Of a stretch of DNA of 64,000 nucleotides, positions 28,701 through 37,590 are shown one piece after another. The stretch comes from Saprospiraceae bacterium (lineage in GTDB: Bacteria; Bacteroidota; Bacteroidia; Chitinophagales; Saprospiraceae): contig JADKGL010000014.1 in assembly GCA_016722295.1 (NCBI GenBank), positions 17,546 through 81,545 of the forward strand, read 5' to 3'. Numbering within the stretch: the first letter of the stretch is position 1; the number at the start of each line of letters is the position of its first letter. The position numbers and the translations under genes were made by a program. The notes beneath the pieces were generated by a model that saw nothing but the letters and a program-made list of their open reading frames with translations, was not told the origin of the DNA and did not search any database.

Positions 28701-30320
28701 GGCTGCGGTAACGTAGGTACATGTTCAAATATATTCGAAGTAAAAGATTGCAAAGCACCAACTCCTTATTGTTTGACAGGATTGATCACAGTACCAATGC
28801 CATCATCAGGATGTGTAGATATATGGGCTAAGGATCTTGATGCAGGTTCTTATGACAACTGTACGCCTAAGAGTAGATTGAAATTCTATTTTGATGGCGA
28901 TACTTCAAGAAAATCAAGACGAGTATGTTGTGAAGATTTCAGAAGAGCAGGTGCTAATGACGAATTAATCATTGATGTTCAGGTTTGGGTTGAAGATGAA
29001 GAAGGCAATAAAGATTATTGCTCTACAGTAATCATTGTACAAGACAATTTAAATATTTGTCCTAATTCTGGAACAAACATCGCAAGAATCAATGGAGAAA
29101 TGCGTACAGAAACTGGTGATATGACAAAAGATGCATCTACTGATTTATATTTCAACGGAAATGTAATGAAAAATGCAATGACAACGACTACTGGTAAATA
29201 CTCTTTCCTTGATCTAACATTGAATCAAGAATATATGGTGAAGCCAGTAAGAAATAATGATTTATTAAATGGTGTGACTACAGCAGATATCGTTAAAATT
29301 CAGAAGCATATCCTCGGTGTAGAAAGTTTATCTACTCCTTATAAGTTGATTGCTGCGGATGTTAATAAGTCAGGTGGTATCACTGCTGCAGATATTTCTG
29401 AAATCAGAAAAGCAATTTTAGGTGTAAATGCTACATTCTCAAAATCAAATTCTTGGGAATTCGTACCAGCAAACTATACTTTTGCTGATGCAACTAATCC
29501 ATGGGCTTATCCAAATTTTGTAAATGCAAAATTGACAACTGAGCAAAATATTGTTGATTTCATTGCAGTAAAAATAGGTGATGTAAACAATTCAGTAGTT
29601 GCAGGAGTAAATGGTGCAGCGACAACACGTTCTAATGAAACATTGGTTTTAGAGGTTGAACAAGCTAAATTACAAGCTGGCCAAACTTATAAAATGAATG
29701 TAAGATCATCAAACTTCACAAATATCAACGGATATCAATTTACAATGAATTTTGATCAATCAGCTTTAGAATTCGTAGGAGTTTCAGCAGGAGCTTTAGC
29801 AATCACTGAATCTAACTTTGGTCTAAACAAAGTAAGTCAAGGTATCATTACTACAAGTTGGAATTCAAATAACGCGATTTCAGTTACAAATACTGAGGTT
29901 CTATTTACAGTAGAGTTTGTTGCGAAAAATAATGTTGATCTTACAAAATCAATTGCAATCACTAGCGATGTAACAAAAGCTGAAGCATATAATTCTGGTC
30001 TACAATCAATGAATATTGAATTGGCAGGTAGATCAAATGCAGGTGTAGCTGAAACAAGTATATTTGAATTGTACCAAAATACACCGAATCCATTTGCAAA
30101 AGAAACTGTTATTGAATTCAGATTGCCAGAAGCAGCTCCTGCTACTTTGACGATCTATGATGTGACAGGAAAAGTTCATTTGATTCAAACTATCGAAGGT
30201 CAAAAAGGATTGAACTCAATCCAGATTGATAGAAACAAGTTGAGTGGAGTAGGAATGTTCTACTACCAATTAGACGCAAATACTCATACAGCTACAAAGC
30301 GTATGTTAATCATCGAATAA
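25731..30320 (+). CDS. giant T9SS-secreted Cys-rich HYR-like multidomain surface protein with dockerin
   Basis: 1529 residues. An N-terminal membrane/signal segment (LRNLMFVLVVVGWQNANA) precedes a Cys-rich body of repeated HYR/Ig-like modules. Boundaries are marked by D-x-x-aP-x-x-x-C near residues 134, 477, 620, 876 and 1005. A second recurring motif is RTWTLLDWC / RKWIVIDWC (about 361 and 845) followed by a QIIKV-type strand. A beta-sandwich region (about 1117-1180) is followed by a type I dockerin-like pair (TTADIVKIQKHILG and ITAADISEIRKAILG, about 1180-1235) and a cohesin-like domain (about 1304-1440). The T9SS sorting domain (YQNTPNPFAKETVIEF ... MLIIE) covers about 1443-1529. It is exported and surface attached, probably for adhesion, matrix or gliding. 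A terminator follows. Confidence 0.88.
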   Translation: MIRLCLLDKFKLSLLRNLMFVLVVVGWQNANAENSKGSNVFGQLACNDDIQISLDENCRATINPDMVLEGSGIVNDAYTVIVRDWATNAIIDVDPATPGSQVGAAQIKRHLQITVREVAPPYNSCWGRAYVEDKLAPVITCPADATVTCMDPITTTALGVATVVELCGGHTTNYYDVVSKGSCALGYDKIISRYWVAVDASGNRDTCVQTIRVNYVPLSAVVFPPHFDGLATVGHTAMLSCDAKIDKSKDISSHLVAYPTCVDDYLLDAAYLAATGARRPKVLGWNCLDSGPYAGHPNPKSVYYPANLPCWGADVHTMWAGTGEPAATGCANVAVTYKDLRIDIAKPGCDAGPVGCYKLLRTWTLLDWCTGEVLDSHQIIKVADTEGPKVLYPDHLDVSTDIWKCEGRWEVPPAWIVDNCSNEVHYSVRVDNGTVLGNETAGFIVVNLPLGIQNAYIVAEDCCGNITEKLVVINVVDDIAPTAVCDQKTVVSITGNLSPGQNFAKIYAETFNDGSHDNCAPHLFFKVLRMDEMDGTPHGTSKPSTVCNGANGDDDTFITGSQSYFDDYVRFCCSDVGTTVRVVFRVFDVDPGVGPVSPSRFSSAPLAGRFNDCMVEVEVQNKTAPTVVAPPDVVVSCMFWFDVTKLTDVNDATFGKIVNDVAWRKNVKTLDVVCNYYCLPNPISLYNPASPAGVKACGFFNSLFSPAHPDNKYELLWGLDGYVLSGCGVTPSISVTDRRTCGTGRIERTFSAPGPNNTTITAKQTIWVVDCDPFYISPDRCDLTDDITWPDCGGQGTLVTGCGANTSPDAIGRPRIENGADDNCALIAIEYRDEVFTIEPDACLKILRKWIVIDWCQYDPNINATNGRWEHTQVIKVNDSKAPSVTCAVGPCEPAVINPATNLCVGHIRLTAVGRDTCTPEDWLFYEYKIDAFNDGSIDYTVGRLTRRQYAAGEVPSVRNNPFADNRNNPFDASGTYPIGKHKITWYVEDGCGNVGTCSNIFEVKDCKAPTPYCLTGLITVPMPSSGCVDIWAKDLDAGSYDNCTPKSRLKFYFDGDTSRKSRRVCCEDFRRAGANDELIIDVQVWVEDEEGNKDYCSTVIIVQDNLNICPNSGTNIARINGEMRTETGDMTKDASTDLYFNGNVMKNAMTTTTGKYSFLDLTLNQEYMVKPVRNNDLLNGVTTADIVKIQKHILGVESLSTPYKLIAADVNKSGGITAADISEIRKAILGVNATFSKSNSWEFVPANYTFADATNPWAYPNFVNAKLTTEQNIVDFIAVKIGDVNNSVVAGVNGAATTRSNETLVLEVEQAKLQAGQTYKMNVRSSNFTNINGYQFTMNFDQSALEFVGVSAGALAITESNFGLNKVSQGIITTSWNSNNAISVTNTEVLFTVEFVAKNNVDLTKSIAITSDVTKAEAYNSGLQSMNIELAGRSNAGVAETSIFELYQNTPNPFAKETVIEFRLPEAAPATLTIYDVTGKVHLIQTIEGQKGLNSIQIDRNKLSGVGMFYYQLDANTHTATKRMLIIE

Positions 30321-30347
30321 TCAGAATCTTTAATATTTAGATTTAAG

Positions 30348-30381
30348 AAATGCCTTCCAGAATGCTGGAAGGCATTTTTAT
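30348..30381. terminator. rho-independent terminator
   Basis: AAATGCCTTCCAG and CTGGAAGGCATTT form a perfect 13-bp stem with a four-base loop AATG, followed by TTTAT. It lies 28 bases after the stop of the giant surface-protein gene. Confidence 0.9.
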
Positions 30382-30440
30382 TTGAATTATTGTGCAATAA
30401 GCTGAACATAATGTGAGTTTATTCTATTTTTATACTCGCA

Positions 30441-31955
30441 ATGTTCAGGATTAAAAAATTAGATAGTATGTTGATTAAGGGGTTTATTCCTCCCTTTCTC
30501 ATGTCCTTTTTGATTGCATTATTTGTGTTGGTAATGCAGACATTGTGGCTTTATATTGATGATATCATTGGTAAGGGAGCAGGAACTTTAGTCATCTTAG
30601 AATTTTTATTTTATCTTTCAATTTCGATGATTCCACCCGCATTACCAATTGGCATCCTATTAGCAGGTGTATTCCAATTTGGAAATTTAGGTGAGCGATA
30701 TGAATTATCTAGTATGAAGTCAGCAGGATTGTCTCTCCTGAGGATTATGTTGCCGATTTTGGCATTTGCATCGATGATATCATTATTTTCTTGGTTTTGT
30801 TCAGATTTTTTAATTCCTAAATCGAATCTGAAATCACTTAGTAGATTGCATGATTTGAAAAATGCAAAGCCAACACTTAGTTTGCAAGAAGGTGTTTTTA
30901 ATGAAGATTTCTATGGATATGTAGTTCGCATTGGAAAAAAATATAGTAATGGGAATGATATCAAAGATATTTTAATCTATGATCACAGTTCTACAGAACG
31001 CAATGGTGGAAAAAATATGATCATTGCTGAAAAAGGTAGAATGTATATCACTCCACAGAATCAGTTTTTGGTAATGGATTTGGAGAATGGTTCTATTTAC
31101 CAAGATCCTGGTTCTTCAAAAAATCATAAATCAAATCTTCCCTTCATCCGAAATTCATTTTCAAGTTTGACTAAAGTATTTGATCTAAGACAATTTAGTT
31201 TGAATCGAACTGACGAAGACCTATTTAAGAACAATCAACGGATGCAAAATAGTCTTCAGTTGCGCAAAGAAATAGATACGATTAAAAAACAAATTGATCT
31301 TAAGCTTTCTCCCTACTTTAGTAATAAGAAAAGAAATTTTGAAGCAAAATTTGAGTTAAATACAAATAAATCTCTTCCCGACACTCTTCATTCTAAAGAG
31401 AACTTAATCAAGCAGAAGATTCATTATACAGAATTGCAATTGAGTATAGATCGAACTGAAGAAAAATATAAGTTTAGAGATAGTATTATAAATGCATGGA
31501 TTTCTCCATCAAATGAATATATTACATCGTTAAAAGATTATTATACTAGAGAAAATAAGAACATTGATGACTCGAAAAATTCATATTTAGCAGAAATAAA
31601 ATCATTAAAAAAGAAACAATCAAAGTTTGGATATGAGTTATTGATTAAATATTCATTCGCAATTATTTGTTTTGTCTTTATTTTCATTGGGGCACCACTT
31701 GGTGCAATAGTAAGAAAAGGTGGATATGGCTATCCATTGCTCTTATGTATTTTTGTTTTTGTAAGTTATATATTGTTAAATACTCTTTTCAAGAGGTTAT
31801 CAGAAGCATTGACAATAAATATGTTTTTAGGAGCGTTTATACCATGCATTATTATGTGTGTTCCAGCTATTTTATTAACTTGGACTGCATTGCGAGATCG
31901 AAATATTGTGAGAGATATAAGTTTGTTTTTTCAAAGATTTATAGTAAAGCGATAA
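30441..31955 (+). CDS. LptF/LptG-family permease (YjgP/YjgQ)
   Basis: 504 residues. N-terminal helices contain KLDSMLIKGFIPPFLMSFLIALFVLVMQ and the conserved SISMIPPALPIGILLAGVFQFG and ERYELSSMKSAGLSLLRIMLP segments. A periplasmic beta-jellyroll-like domain follows, then three C-terminal helices with IGAPLGAIVRKGGYGYP. This is the membrane part of the LPS-transport ABC complex LptB2FG. Bacteroidota often encode two such proteins at separate loci, and I cannot say F or G. The periplasmic domain carries an extra helical, highly charged stretch (about 255-400) that is longer than in E. coli LptF. Confidence 0.88.
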   Translation: MFRIKKLDSMLIKGFIPPFLMSFLIALFVLVMQTLWLYIDDIIGKGAGTLVILEFLFYLSISMIPPALPIGILLAGVFQFGNLGERYELSSMKSAGLSLLRIMLPILAFASMISLFSWFCSDFLIPKSNLKSLSRLHDLKNAKPTLSLQEGVFNEDFYGYVVRIGKKYSNGNDIKDILIYDHSSTERNGGKNMIIAEKGRMYITPQNQFLVMDLENGSIYQDPGSSKNHKSNLPFIRNSFSSLTKVFDLRQFSLNRTDEDLFKNNQRMQNSLQLRKEIDTIKKQIDLKLSPYFSNKKRNFEAKFELNTNKSLPDTLHSKENLIKQKIHYTELQLSIDRTEEKYKFRDSIINAWISPSNEYITSLKDYYTRENKNIDDSKNSYLAEIKSLKKKQSKFGYELLIKYSFAIICFVFIFIGAPLGAIVRKGGYGYPLLLCIFVFVSYILLNTLFKRLSEALTINMFLGAFIPCIIMCVPAILLTWTALRDRNIVRDISLFFQRFIVKR

Positions 31956-32397
31956 CAATAATAAAGTAGCTGAAGTTGCCTTTTAATAATCGTTTTTGAG
32001 AAAGATAAATGAGCGTAAATAGAATGTAAGTAGTTAGTCTTTGTGAGATTCAAGCTCGAGAAAGCACGACTTCATCCGAGTCCTCCAGCACTCCGTTTCA
32101 AGGCACTCTGAATTAATGGAAATTGATAAATTTTAAGCAGATAGTTTAAGGATGTTGTCGAATGTTTAGATCAGTGTTTACATCCAAAAGAAAATGGAAC
32201 AGAGGTTATTGTAGATTTAATTTGTGATAAAATTATAAAAATGTAACAATGTAGCGAATTGTATATTTTATACAATGCAACGCAACAGAAAGATTAAAAT
32301 AAGTTCAATTCTTTCTCAAATTTAAGTTAAACTCAGCTATGCAAAACCAAGCAATAAAGTCGATTTTGTAAATGTCGAAATGATCAATTAGGTTTAC
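31956..32397. other. 442-base intergenic region with a possible gene remnant
   Basis: Between the permease and the GlsB-like gene. A plus-strand frame without a start (32145-32246) reads KDVVECLDQCLHPKENGTEV and ends at TAA. Its composition looks coding, so it may be the tail of a decayed gene, but it is only 33 codons. Nothing else recognisable was found. Confidence 0.3.
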
Positions 32398-32649
32398 TTA
32401 ACGCTTCTTAAGGATAATATTCAATAAGAATAATAGCACAAAAGCACCTATTGCAGCAGTTAGAATATAGCCTATCCAACCTGAACCAAGACTAATTCCA
32501 AGTTTGCCTAAACCCCAATAACCAATGTAGCCACCAAGTATTCCTACAACGATATTGCCTAGAATACCAAGTCCACTGCCTTTGTAAAATTGACCACCTA
32601 GCCATCCAGCTACAGCACCTAAAACCAATGAAATAATTGTTCCTTCCAT
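32398..32649 (-). CDS. GlsB/YeaQ/YmgE family (transglycosylase-associated) membrane protein
   Basis: 83 residues with three membrane helices rich in Gly: MEGTIISLVLGAVAGWLGGQF, then GLGILGNIVVGILGGYIGYWGL, then a C-terminal helix ending LLNIILKKR. The GWLGGQFYKGSGLGILGNIVVG pattern defines this family of small stress-associated inner-membrane proteins. The molecular function is unknown. It is monocistronic. Confidence 0.92.
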   Translation of the reverse strand: MEGTIISLVLGAVAGWLGGQFYKGSGLGILGNIVVGILGGYIGYWGLGKLGISLGSGWIGYILTAAIGAFVLLFLLNIILKKR

Positions 32650-32910
32650 AATTAAGAATTTAATTTTGTTGATGATTTTATATGCTAAGATAATGATATT
32701 TCTGGATTAGCGTGATTTTAAAAATATTTTTTGGAATCTAGAGATTTTGCTAACTGACATTTGATCAAGATTTATTGCAAGTCAATATCATGGATCAATC
32801 TGTTGTTAATAAAATTAGTATAAAATTGGCTGAGGCAAAAAATAGTTAATGAATTGATTGGCTGATTCAATTATTTATGCCTATCGGTCAAATTTCTTAA
32901 AAGTACTTTC

Positions 32911-33570
32911 TCAATCCTTAAACCACTTTAATTCACCTTTCACCAACCAAGCAAAACCAAAAGCCATCAACATCATTGTTTCTGCAAAGAAAATTGGTTT
33001 CGCGCTACCAATTCTAAATTGAATACCATCGATTTTCCAATAACAAATTAAAAAGATAATCATGACAAGTATAGTGCCTCCGCAGATTTTATAAATTAAA
33101 TTTCTGCGCAATTTTGATGGCGAAGGATTTCCATTTGACTTTGTAAATAGGAATAGACACATATAAGCAAGTGTACTAAATAAAATCCCTGCAAATGCAA
33201 AATGTAAACTTGGAATTAATGCAATATTGGTTTGGTCGCATAACCCACAGGTTGCATCATTGGACGTTGGAAAAATGGCAATTCCTAATGTGGATATACT
33301 TGCAATCCATGTCGCAATTTTATCATGGAGATCATATCCATTATAACAAAAAAACATTATGGCAATAGTGCTTAAGATCCCAACAAATAAATCACTTACA
33401 TTCGTATAATAATAAGTACTAATAGAGTTTTGAAGTGTGGCACAAGAACTAAATTGAGCTACAAAAAAGAGTATGAATGGTAAAAAGAACCCCAGTATTC
33501 CCGTCGTAAATAACATATTCTCTGCAGAAAAAACTTCAGCGGTCTGTGATTTTGATAATTGATTTTTCAT
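32911..33570 (-). CDS. polytopic membrane protein of unknown function
   Basis: 219 residues with about six membrane helices (FTTGILGFFLPFILFFVAQF, LFVGILSTIAIMFFCYNGY, and others). The sequence NSISTYYYTNVSDLFVGIL is typical of a DUF998-like group of membrane proteins. A short Cys-containing loop DATCGLCDQTN faces one side of the membrane between helices 3 and 4. The family name is an inference and no function can be assigned. No partner gene lies close by. Confidence 0.75.
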   Translation of the reverse strand: MKNQLSKSQTAEVFSAENMLFTTGILGFFLPFILFFVAQFSSCATLQNSISTYYYTNVSDLFVGILSTIAIMFFCYNGYDLHDKIATWIASISTLGIAIFPTSNDATCGLCDQTNIALIPSLHFAFAGILFSTLAYMCLFLFTKSNGNPSPSKLRRNLIYKICGGTILVMIIFLICYWKIDGIQFRIGSAKPIFFAETMMLMAFGFAWLVKGELKWFKD

Positions 33571-33988
33571 TTGAATAGTTTTAAGTGTATTGCACTATTG
33601 TTGAAGTGAAGTGTTTAGAATTCTATTTCTGTTACCTTGGATTTGATAAATTTGTAGAGGAGTTCGTTTTTTCGATTTTATGTACAAATTTGTGATATTT
33701 TGAATTAATTTAAACGATAATTATTATCAATATTGCGGCATTATTCTGAGTCTATTGTGAACTTATTCTAATAATTTTAGTTTTTCATACCTAAGGCAAT
33801 TTAATATCTAATTTTTGAATTTTTGCCAAATAATATTATATGGTAATTCCCATGTATGCATAATTACGTGTAAATCAATATGCTACTTCTGGAATTAAAT
33901 GTTTAAACAAATATTAACAGTTTTTTGTCTAATAATTCCCTTCGAATGTTTAAACATTGTGGTATATTTGAAAAAAGTTTAAGAGATC
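33571..33988. promoter_or_regulatory. 418-base divergent intergenic region with a -7 box at 33963-33970
   Basis: No gene seen. TATATTTG (33963-33970) is an exact TAnnTTTG match ending 18 bases before the ATG of the sigma-factor gene, so that gene is probably read from a housekeeping promoter with a very short leader. The rest is AT-rich and without clear structure. Confidence 0.5.
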
Positions 33989-34525
33989 ATGTCCAGCGTG
34001 GAGTTTTTTAATCAGCTAAAACAGCAAACCCAGACACTTAATAATTTTGCTTATAGTTTGACCAGAGATTCAGAAGATGCAAAAGACTTGTATCAGGAGA
34101 CAGCATTTAGAGCGCTTTCCAATAGAGATAAATTTCAACCAGGAACTAATTTCAAAGCATGGTTGATCACTATCATGAAGAATATTTTTATCAACAACTA
34201 TCGCAGAAAGATCAAAGGAGGCATAGTTAGTGATAATAGTGAGAATCAATATTTTTTCAATTCGGTGAATAATTCAGTTTTGAATAGAGCTGAATCCGAT
34301 ATCATGATGAAAGAATTAAATCGAATGGTAGAAAGTTTGGATGACAGTCTTAAGATACCATTTTTGAGATATTATCATGGATTCAAGTATCAAGAGATAG
34401 CAGATGAATTGCATTTACCTCTAGGTACTGTCAAGAGTCGAATATTCTTTGCTCGAAAAGCATTGAAAAATATGATTGGTAATCATTACCATATTTACGA
34501 AGAAATAGCTGCAGTCGAAAACTAA
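33989..34525 (+). CDS. ECF-type RNA polymerase sigma factor
   Basis: 178 residues. Region 2 (about 10-80) has NNFAYSLTRDSEDAKDLYQE and FKAWLITIMKNIFINNYRRK. Region 4 (about 110-165) has VESLDDSLKIPFLRYYHGF followed by KYQEIADELHLPLGTVKSR, a helix-turn-helix. It differs from the sigma factor at 4.0 kb and has no anti-sigma gene beside it. This resembles stand-alone Bacteroidota ECF factors that are controlled by their own expression or by unlinked partners. mnmG follows after 40 bases. Confidence 0.92.
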   Translation: MSSVEFFNQLKQQTQTLNNFAYSLTRDSEDAKDLYQETAFRALSNRDKFQPGTNFKAWLITIMKNIFINNYRRKIKGGIVSDNSENQYFFNSVNNSVLNRAESDIMMKELNRMVESLDDSLKIPFLRYYHGFKYQEIADELHLPLGTVKSRIFFARKALKNMIGNHYHIYEEIAAVEN

Positions 34526-34564
34526 GCTAGCAAGTTTTTATCATTTATATTAATTTTTACTTTT

Positions 34565-36430
34565 ATGTTTTCTGCTTACGATGTGATTGTAGTCGGTGCT
34601 GGTCATGCTGGTTGTGAAGCTGCTGCCGCTGCTGCAAACATGGGCAGAAAAGTCCTTTTAGTAACAATGAATATGCAAACGATTGCCCAGATGTCCTGTA
34701 ATCCAGCAATGGGTGGCGTTGCAAAAGGTCAAATCGTAAGAGAGATCGATGCGATGGGAGGTTATAGTGGCATCGTGACAGATGAGACGATGGTTCAATT
34801 TCGAATGTTGAATCGATCCAAAGGTCCTGCAATGTGGAGTCCACGAGCTCAAAGTGATCGAAATTTATTTGCTCGAAAATGGAGAAATTTATTAGAAGAT
34901 CATCCCAATATTGATTTTTGGCAAGACATGGTTAAAGCATTACTCATTAAAGAGAACCGTGTCGAAGGCATCATAACAGGAATGGGACTAGAGATACAAA
35001 GTAAAACTGTAGTATTGACCAATGGAACATTTCTAAATGGTTTGATTCATATTGGAGAAAAACAATTTGGAGGTGGAAGGGCAGGAGAAAGCGCTGCTAA
35101 AGGGATTACAGAACAACTTGTTTCTATTGGGTTTGAATCTGGACGTATGAAGACTGGGACACCTCCAAGATTGGATGGTAGAACGATCGATTATAGCCAA
35201 ACTGAAATTCAGTATGGAGATGAAAATCCAGCTAAGTTTTCGTATACAAATACAAGTCCATTAGCTACACAACTTCCGTGTCATATCACTTACACAAATC
35301 AGGAAGTTCATGATATCCTGAAGACTGGCTTTGATAGAAGCCCAATGTTTTCTGGTCGAATACAAGGTCTAGGACCTCGATATTGTCCTAGTATTGAAGA
35401 TAAAATTGAGCGCTTTTCTGAGCGTGATAGACACCAATTGTTTGTCGAACCAGAAGGTTGGGATACTCATGAAATTTATTTGAATGGATTCTCTTCCTCA
35501 TTGCCTGAAGAAGTGCAGTACAAAGCACTTACAAAAATTCCAGGGCTACAACATGTGAAAATGTTTCGACCTGGCTATGCCATCGAATACGATTATTTTC
35601 CACCGACTCAATTAAAAATGAGTCTTGAAACTCATTTGGTCTCTGGACTTTATTTTGCTGGGCAGATCAATGGAACTACTGGATACGAAGAGGCGGCATG
35701 CCAAGGATTTATGGCAGGAATGAATGCAGCATTACAAGTAAAGGATGAAGCACCATTCGTTTTGTCAAGAGCAGAAGCTTATATCGGTGTGTTGATCGAT
35801 GATTTGGTAAATAAAGGTACCGAAGAACCATATAGGATGTTTACTTCTCGCGCAGAGTATCGCATATTATTGAGACAAGACAACGCCGATATACGATTGA
35901 GTAATCTTGCGCAAAAAAAAGGAATGCAAAATATGGATTCAAGAATGCTTCGTGTAAATGAAAAGATCGCAGCATTTGAAATAATAAAAAAGAAATTGAA
36001 TGAATTTTCTTTATTACCACAAGAGATAAATCCATACCTAGAATCATTGGGATCTTCGCCAATTGATCAAAAAACAAAAGCTCTTCCAATTCTTACAAGA
36101 CCGAATGTTACTTTAATTGATATCATAAAATGTAATTCTGAATTGCAACAAGTCATCTCAGTATATGACCAAGAGATCTTGGAAAGTGCTGAAATAGAAT
36201 TGAAATATGAGGGCTACATAAAAAAGGAAAAGGAACTTGTGGATAAAATGTCGCGACTTGAAGAAGTAAAACTATTAGAGAATTACGACTATAAAAGTAT
36301 TAAAGCATTGTCCAATGAAGCAAAAGTAAAACTGAGCCAAGTTAAACCAACTACTATAGGACAAGCAAGTCGCATCAGTGGTGTCTCACCTGCTGACATA
36401 TCAGTCCTCTTAGTGCATATGGGCCGGTAG
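34565..36430 (+). CDS. mnmG: tRNA uridine-5-carboxymethylaminomethyl modification enzyme
   Basis: 621 residues, the normal GidA/MnmG length. With MnmE it installs the cmnm5 group on U34 of several tRNAs. Seen: FAD-binding VIVVGAGHAGCEAAAAAANM, SCNPAMGGVAKGQIVREIDA with its cysteine, GGRAGESAAKGITEQL, RMKTGTPPRLDGRTIDY and GTTGYEEAACQGFMAGMNAAL. The C-terminal helical domain that docks MnmE is complete (ISGVSPADISVLLVHM). The ATG lies 11 bases past a T-rich stretch with no Shine-Dalgarno site, as usual here. Confidence 0.97.
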   Translation: MFSAYDVIVVGAGHAGCEAAAAAANMGRKVLLVTMNMQTIAQMSCNPAMGGVAKGQIVREIDAMGGYSGIVTDETMVQFRMLNRSKGPAMWSPRAQSDRNLFARKWRNLLEDHPNIDFWQDMVKALLIKENRVEGIITGMGLEIQSKTVVLTNGTFLNGLIHIGEKQFGGGRAGESAAKGITEQLVSIGFESGRMKTGTPPRLDGRTIDYSQTEIQYGDENPAKFSYTNTSPLATQLPCHITYTNQEVHDILKTGFDRSPMFSGRIQGLGPRYCPSIEDKIERFSERDRHQLFVEPEGWDTHEIYLNGFSSSLPEEVQYKALTKIPGLQHVKMFRPGYAIEYDYFPPTQLKMSLETHLVSGLYFAGQINGTTGYEEAACQGFMAGMNAALQVKDEAPFVLSRAEAYIGVLIDDLVNKGTEEPYRMFTSRAEYRILLRQDNADIRLSNLAQKKGMQNMDSRMLRVNEKIAAFEIIKKKLNEFSLLPQEINPYLESLGSSPIDQKTKALPILTRPNVTLIDIIKCNSELQQVISVYDQEILESAEIELKYEGYIKKEKELVDKMSRLEEVKLLENYDYKSIKALSNEAKVKLSQVKPTTIGQASRISGVSPADISVLLVHMGR

Positions 36431-36439
36431 TTTTAATTC

Positions 36440-36560
36440 GTTAATTTGATAATGAGGGAATTTGCAAATCTGCAAATTTGAAAATGTGCAAATTAATTTG
36501 ATAAGGATTGATTAATTTGAGAAATGCGATAATGTGAGACCTTAGATAATTTGCAAAATG
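36440..36560. repeat. degenerate ATTTG/CAAAT low-complexity repeat
   Basis: Short words such as AATTTGCAAATCTGCAAATTTG and AATTTGATAA recur in imperfect copies over about 120 bases after mnmG. Similar stretches are often seen between Bacteroidota genes. Self-complementary CAAATTTG words could form weak hairpins. There is no coding signal. Confidence 0.55.
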
Positions 36561-36590
36561 ATTTGAGTAGTTTTTTTAGGTAAGCAAAAT

Positions 36591-37340
36591 TCAATGTTGC
36601 AAATTTTTATTTCTTTTCTTCCAGAATTGATACCACTTTGGTTTTTCTATAACATAAATGAGTCCACCAACAGCGACTTCATTTAAATCAATAGATCGAA
36701 CTAATTCTATTTTTATTGGCAAATGTAAATTTTTTGAGCTAATTCTAATTTCAAAGGGAAAATAGCCCACATATCTAGCTTCAAGTAATACAGAGTCTTC
36801 AACAAAATCTACAGGTAGTTGAATACTAAAATTGCCATCATAATCTGTGACAGTATTTAGGTTCAGCTCTTTCAAAATAACAATTGCTTGAATTATTATT
36901 TCTTTGTTCGCTGAATCTACTACTGTTCCAAACAAAGTTTTATTTATGACATTTGTTACCACATTCGTTTGCGAAGGTGGATTGTTTTGTTTATTGCTGT
37001 TAGTAATACTAATTTCTTCGGATTGAATATTTTGAGCTGAGATAGTATTTCCAGTGATGGCTAGAATTATTCCAGCTATTGCTGTCAGAAATCTAGGTTT
37101 CTTATTTGTAGATTCACCAAAACTGATAACTTGATTTAGTTGCGTTTCTTTCATTCGTCCACAGACATTTCCTTTTTGCTTAGTAAGGAATTCAATGATT
37201 TGCTTGTCTGAATATTGACTAAAATCATGTACTGTTTTCGAACATTGTGAACAGAACCTACCTTGCTCACAATTAGTCATTTTATGCCAATCTTGATCAC
37301 AGGGTTGATTAATTTGAATGATATATTTCTTGGTTTTCAT
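36591..37340 (-). CDS. membrane protein with N-terminal Cys cluster and carboxypeptidase-regulatory-like domain
   Basis: 249 residues. The N-terminus has a CX2C-like cluster: INQPCDQDWHKM, then CEQGRFCSQCSKTVHDFS and NVCGRMK. This is a Bacteroidota pattern that may bind a metal ion. One membrane helix (FLTAIAGIILAITGNTISAQ, about 84-104) is followed by a CarboxypepD_reg-like beta-sandwich (about 135-220; LFGTVVDSANKEIIIQAIVIL). The Cys cluster would face the cytoplasm and the beta domain the periplasm. Function unknown. It is followed by nothing obviously co-transcribed. Confidence 0.8.
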   Translation of the reverse strand: MKTKKYIIQINQPCDQDWHKMTNCEQGRFCSQCSKTVHDFSQYSDKQIIEFLTKQKGNVCGRMKETQLNQVISFGESTNKKPRFLTAIAGIILAITGNTISAQNIQSEEISITNSNKQNNPPSQTNVVTNVINKTLFGTVVDSANKEIIIQAIVILKELNLNTVTDYDGNFSIQLPVDFVEDSVLLEARYVGYFPFEIRISSKNLHLPIKIELVRSIDLNEVAVGGLIYVIEKPKWYQFWKKRNKNLQH

Positions 37341-37392
37341 TAGATTATATTTTAATTAGAGTCAAGTACATGAATATAGTTTAAAGATACGT

Positions 37393-37590
37393 TTATTTTA
37401 TCATATCTAGTGAGATATGTTCTGTTTTTAAGATGTGCTTTGAGATAAAATTTTGTTGGTCCATTTTGGGTTTCATGATTAAGGTATTTGCGTCTTTATA
37501 GTTTGAGCGGAAGTAGTGAATAGTGCAGGAACCAATCCCAAGAATAGCAAGGAACAAAGTCACTGAGAATACAAGGGTTTTATTTGTCAT
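37393..37590 (-). CDS. small hypothetical membrane/exported protein
   Basis: 65 residues. The N-terminal hydrophobic segment TLVFSVTLFLAILGIGSC ends in a Cys (position 22) that could be a lipobox (LGIGSC is imperfect). The short charged tail has no known motif. It lies upstream of, and in the same direction as, the Cys-cluster membrane protein. Real but uncharacterised, or chance; I give it moderate weight. Confidence 0.45.
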   Translation of the reverse strand: MTNKTLVFSVTLFLAILGIGSCTIHYFRSNYKDANTLIMKPKMDQQNFISKHILKTEHISLDMIK

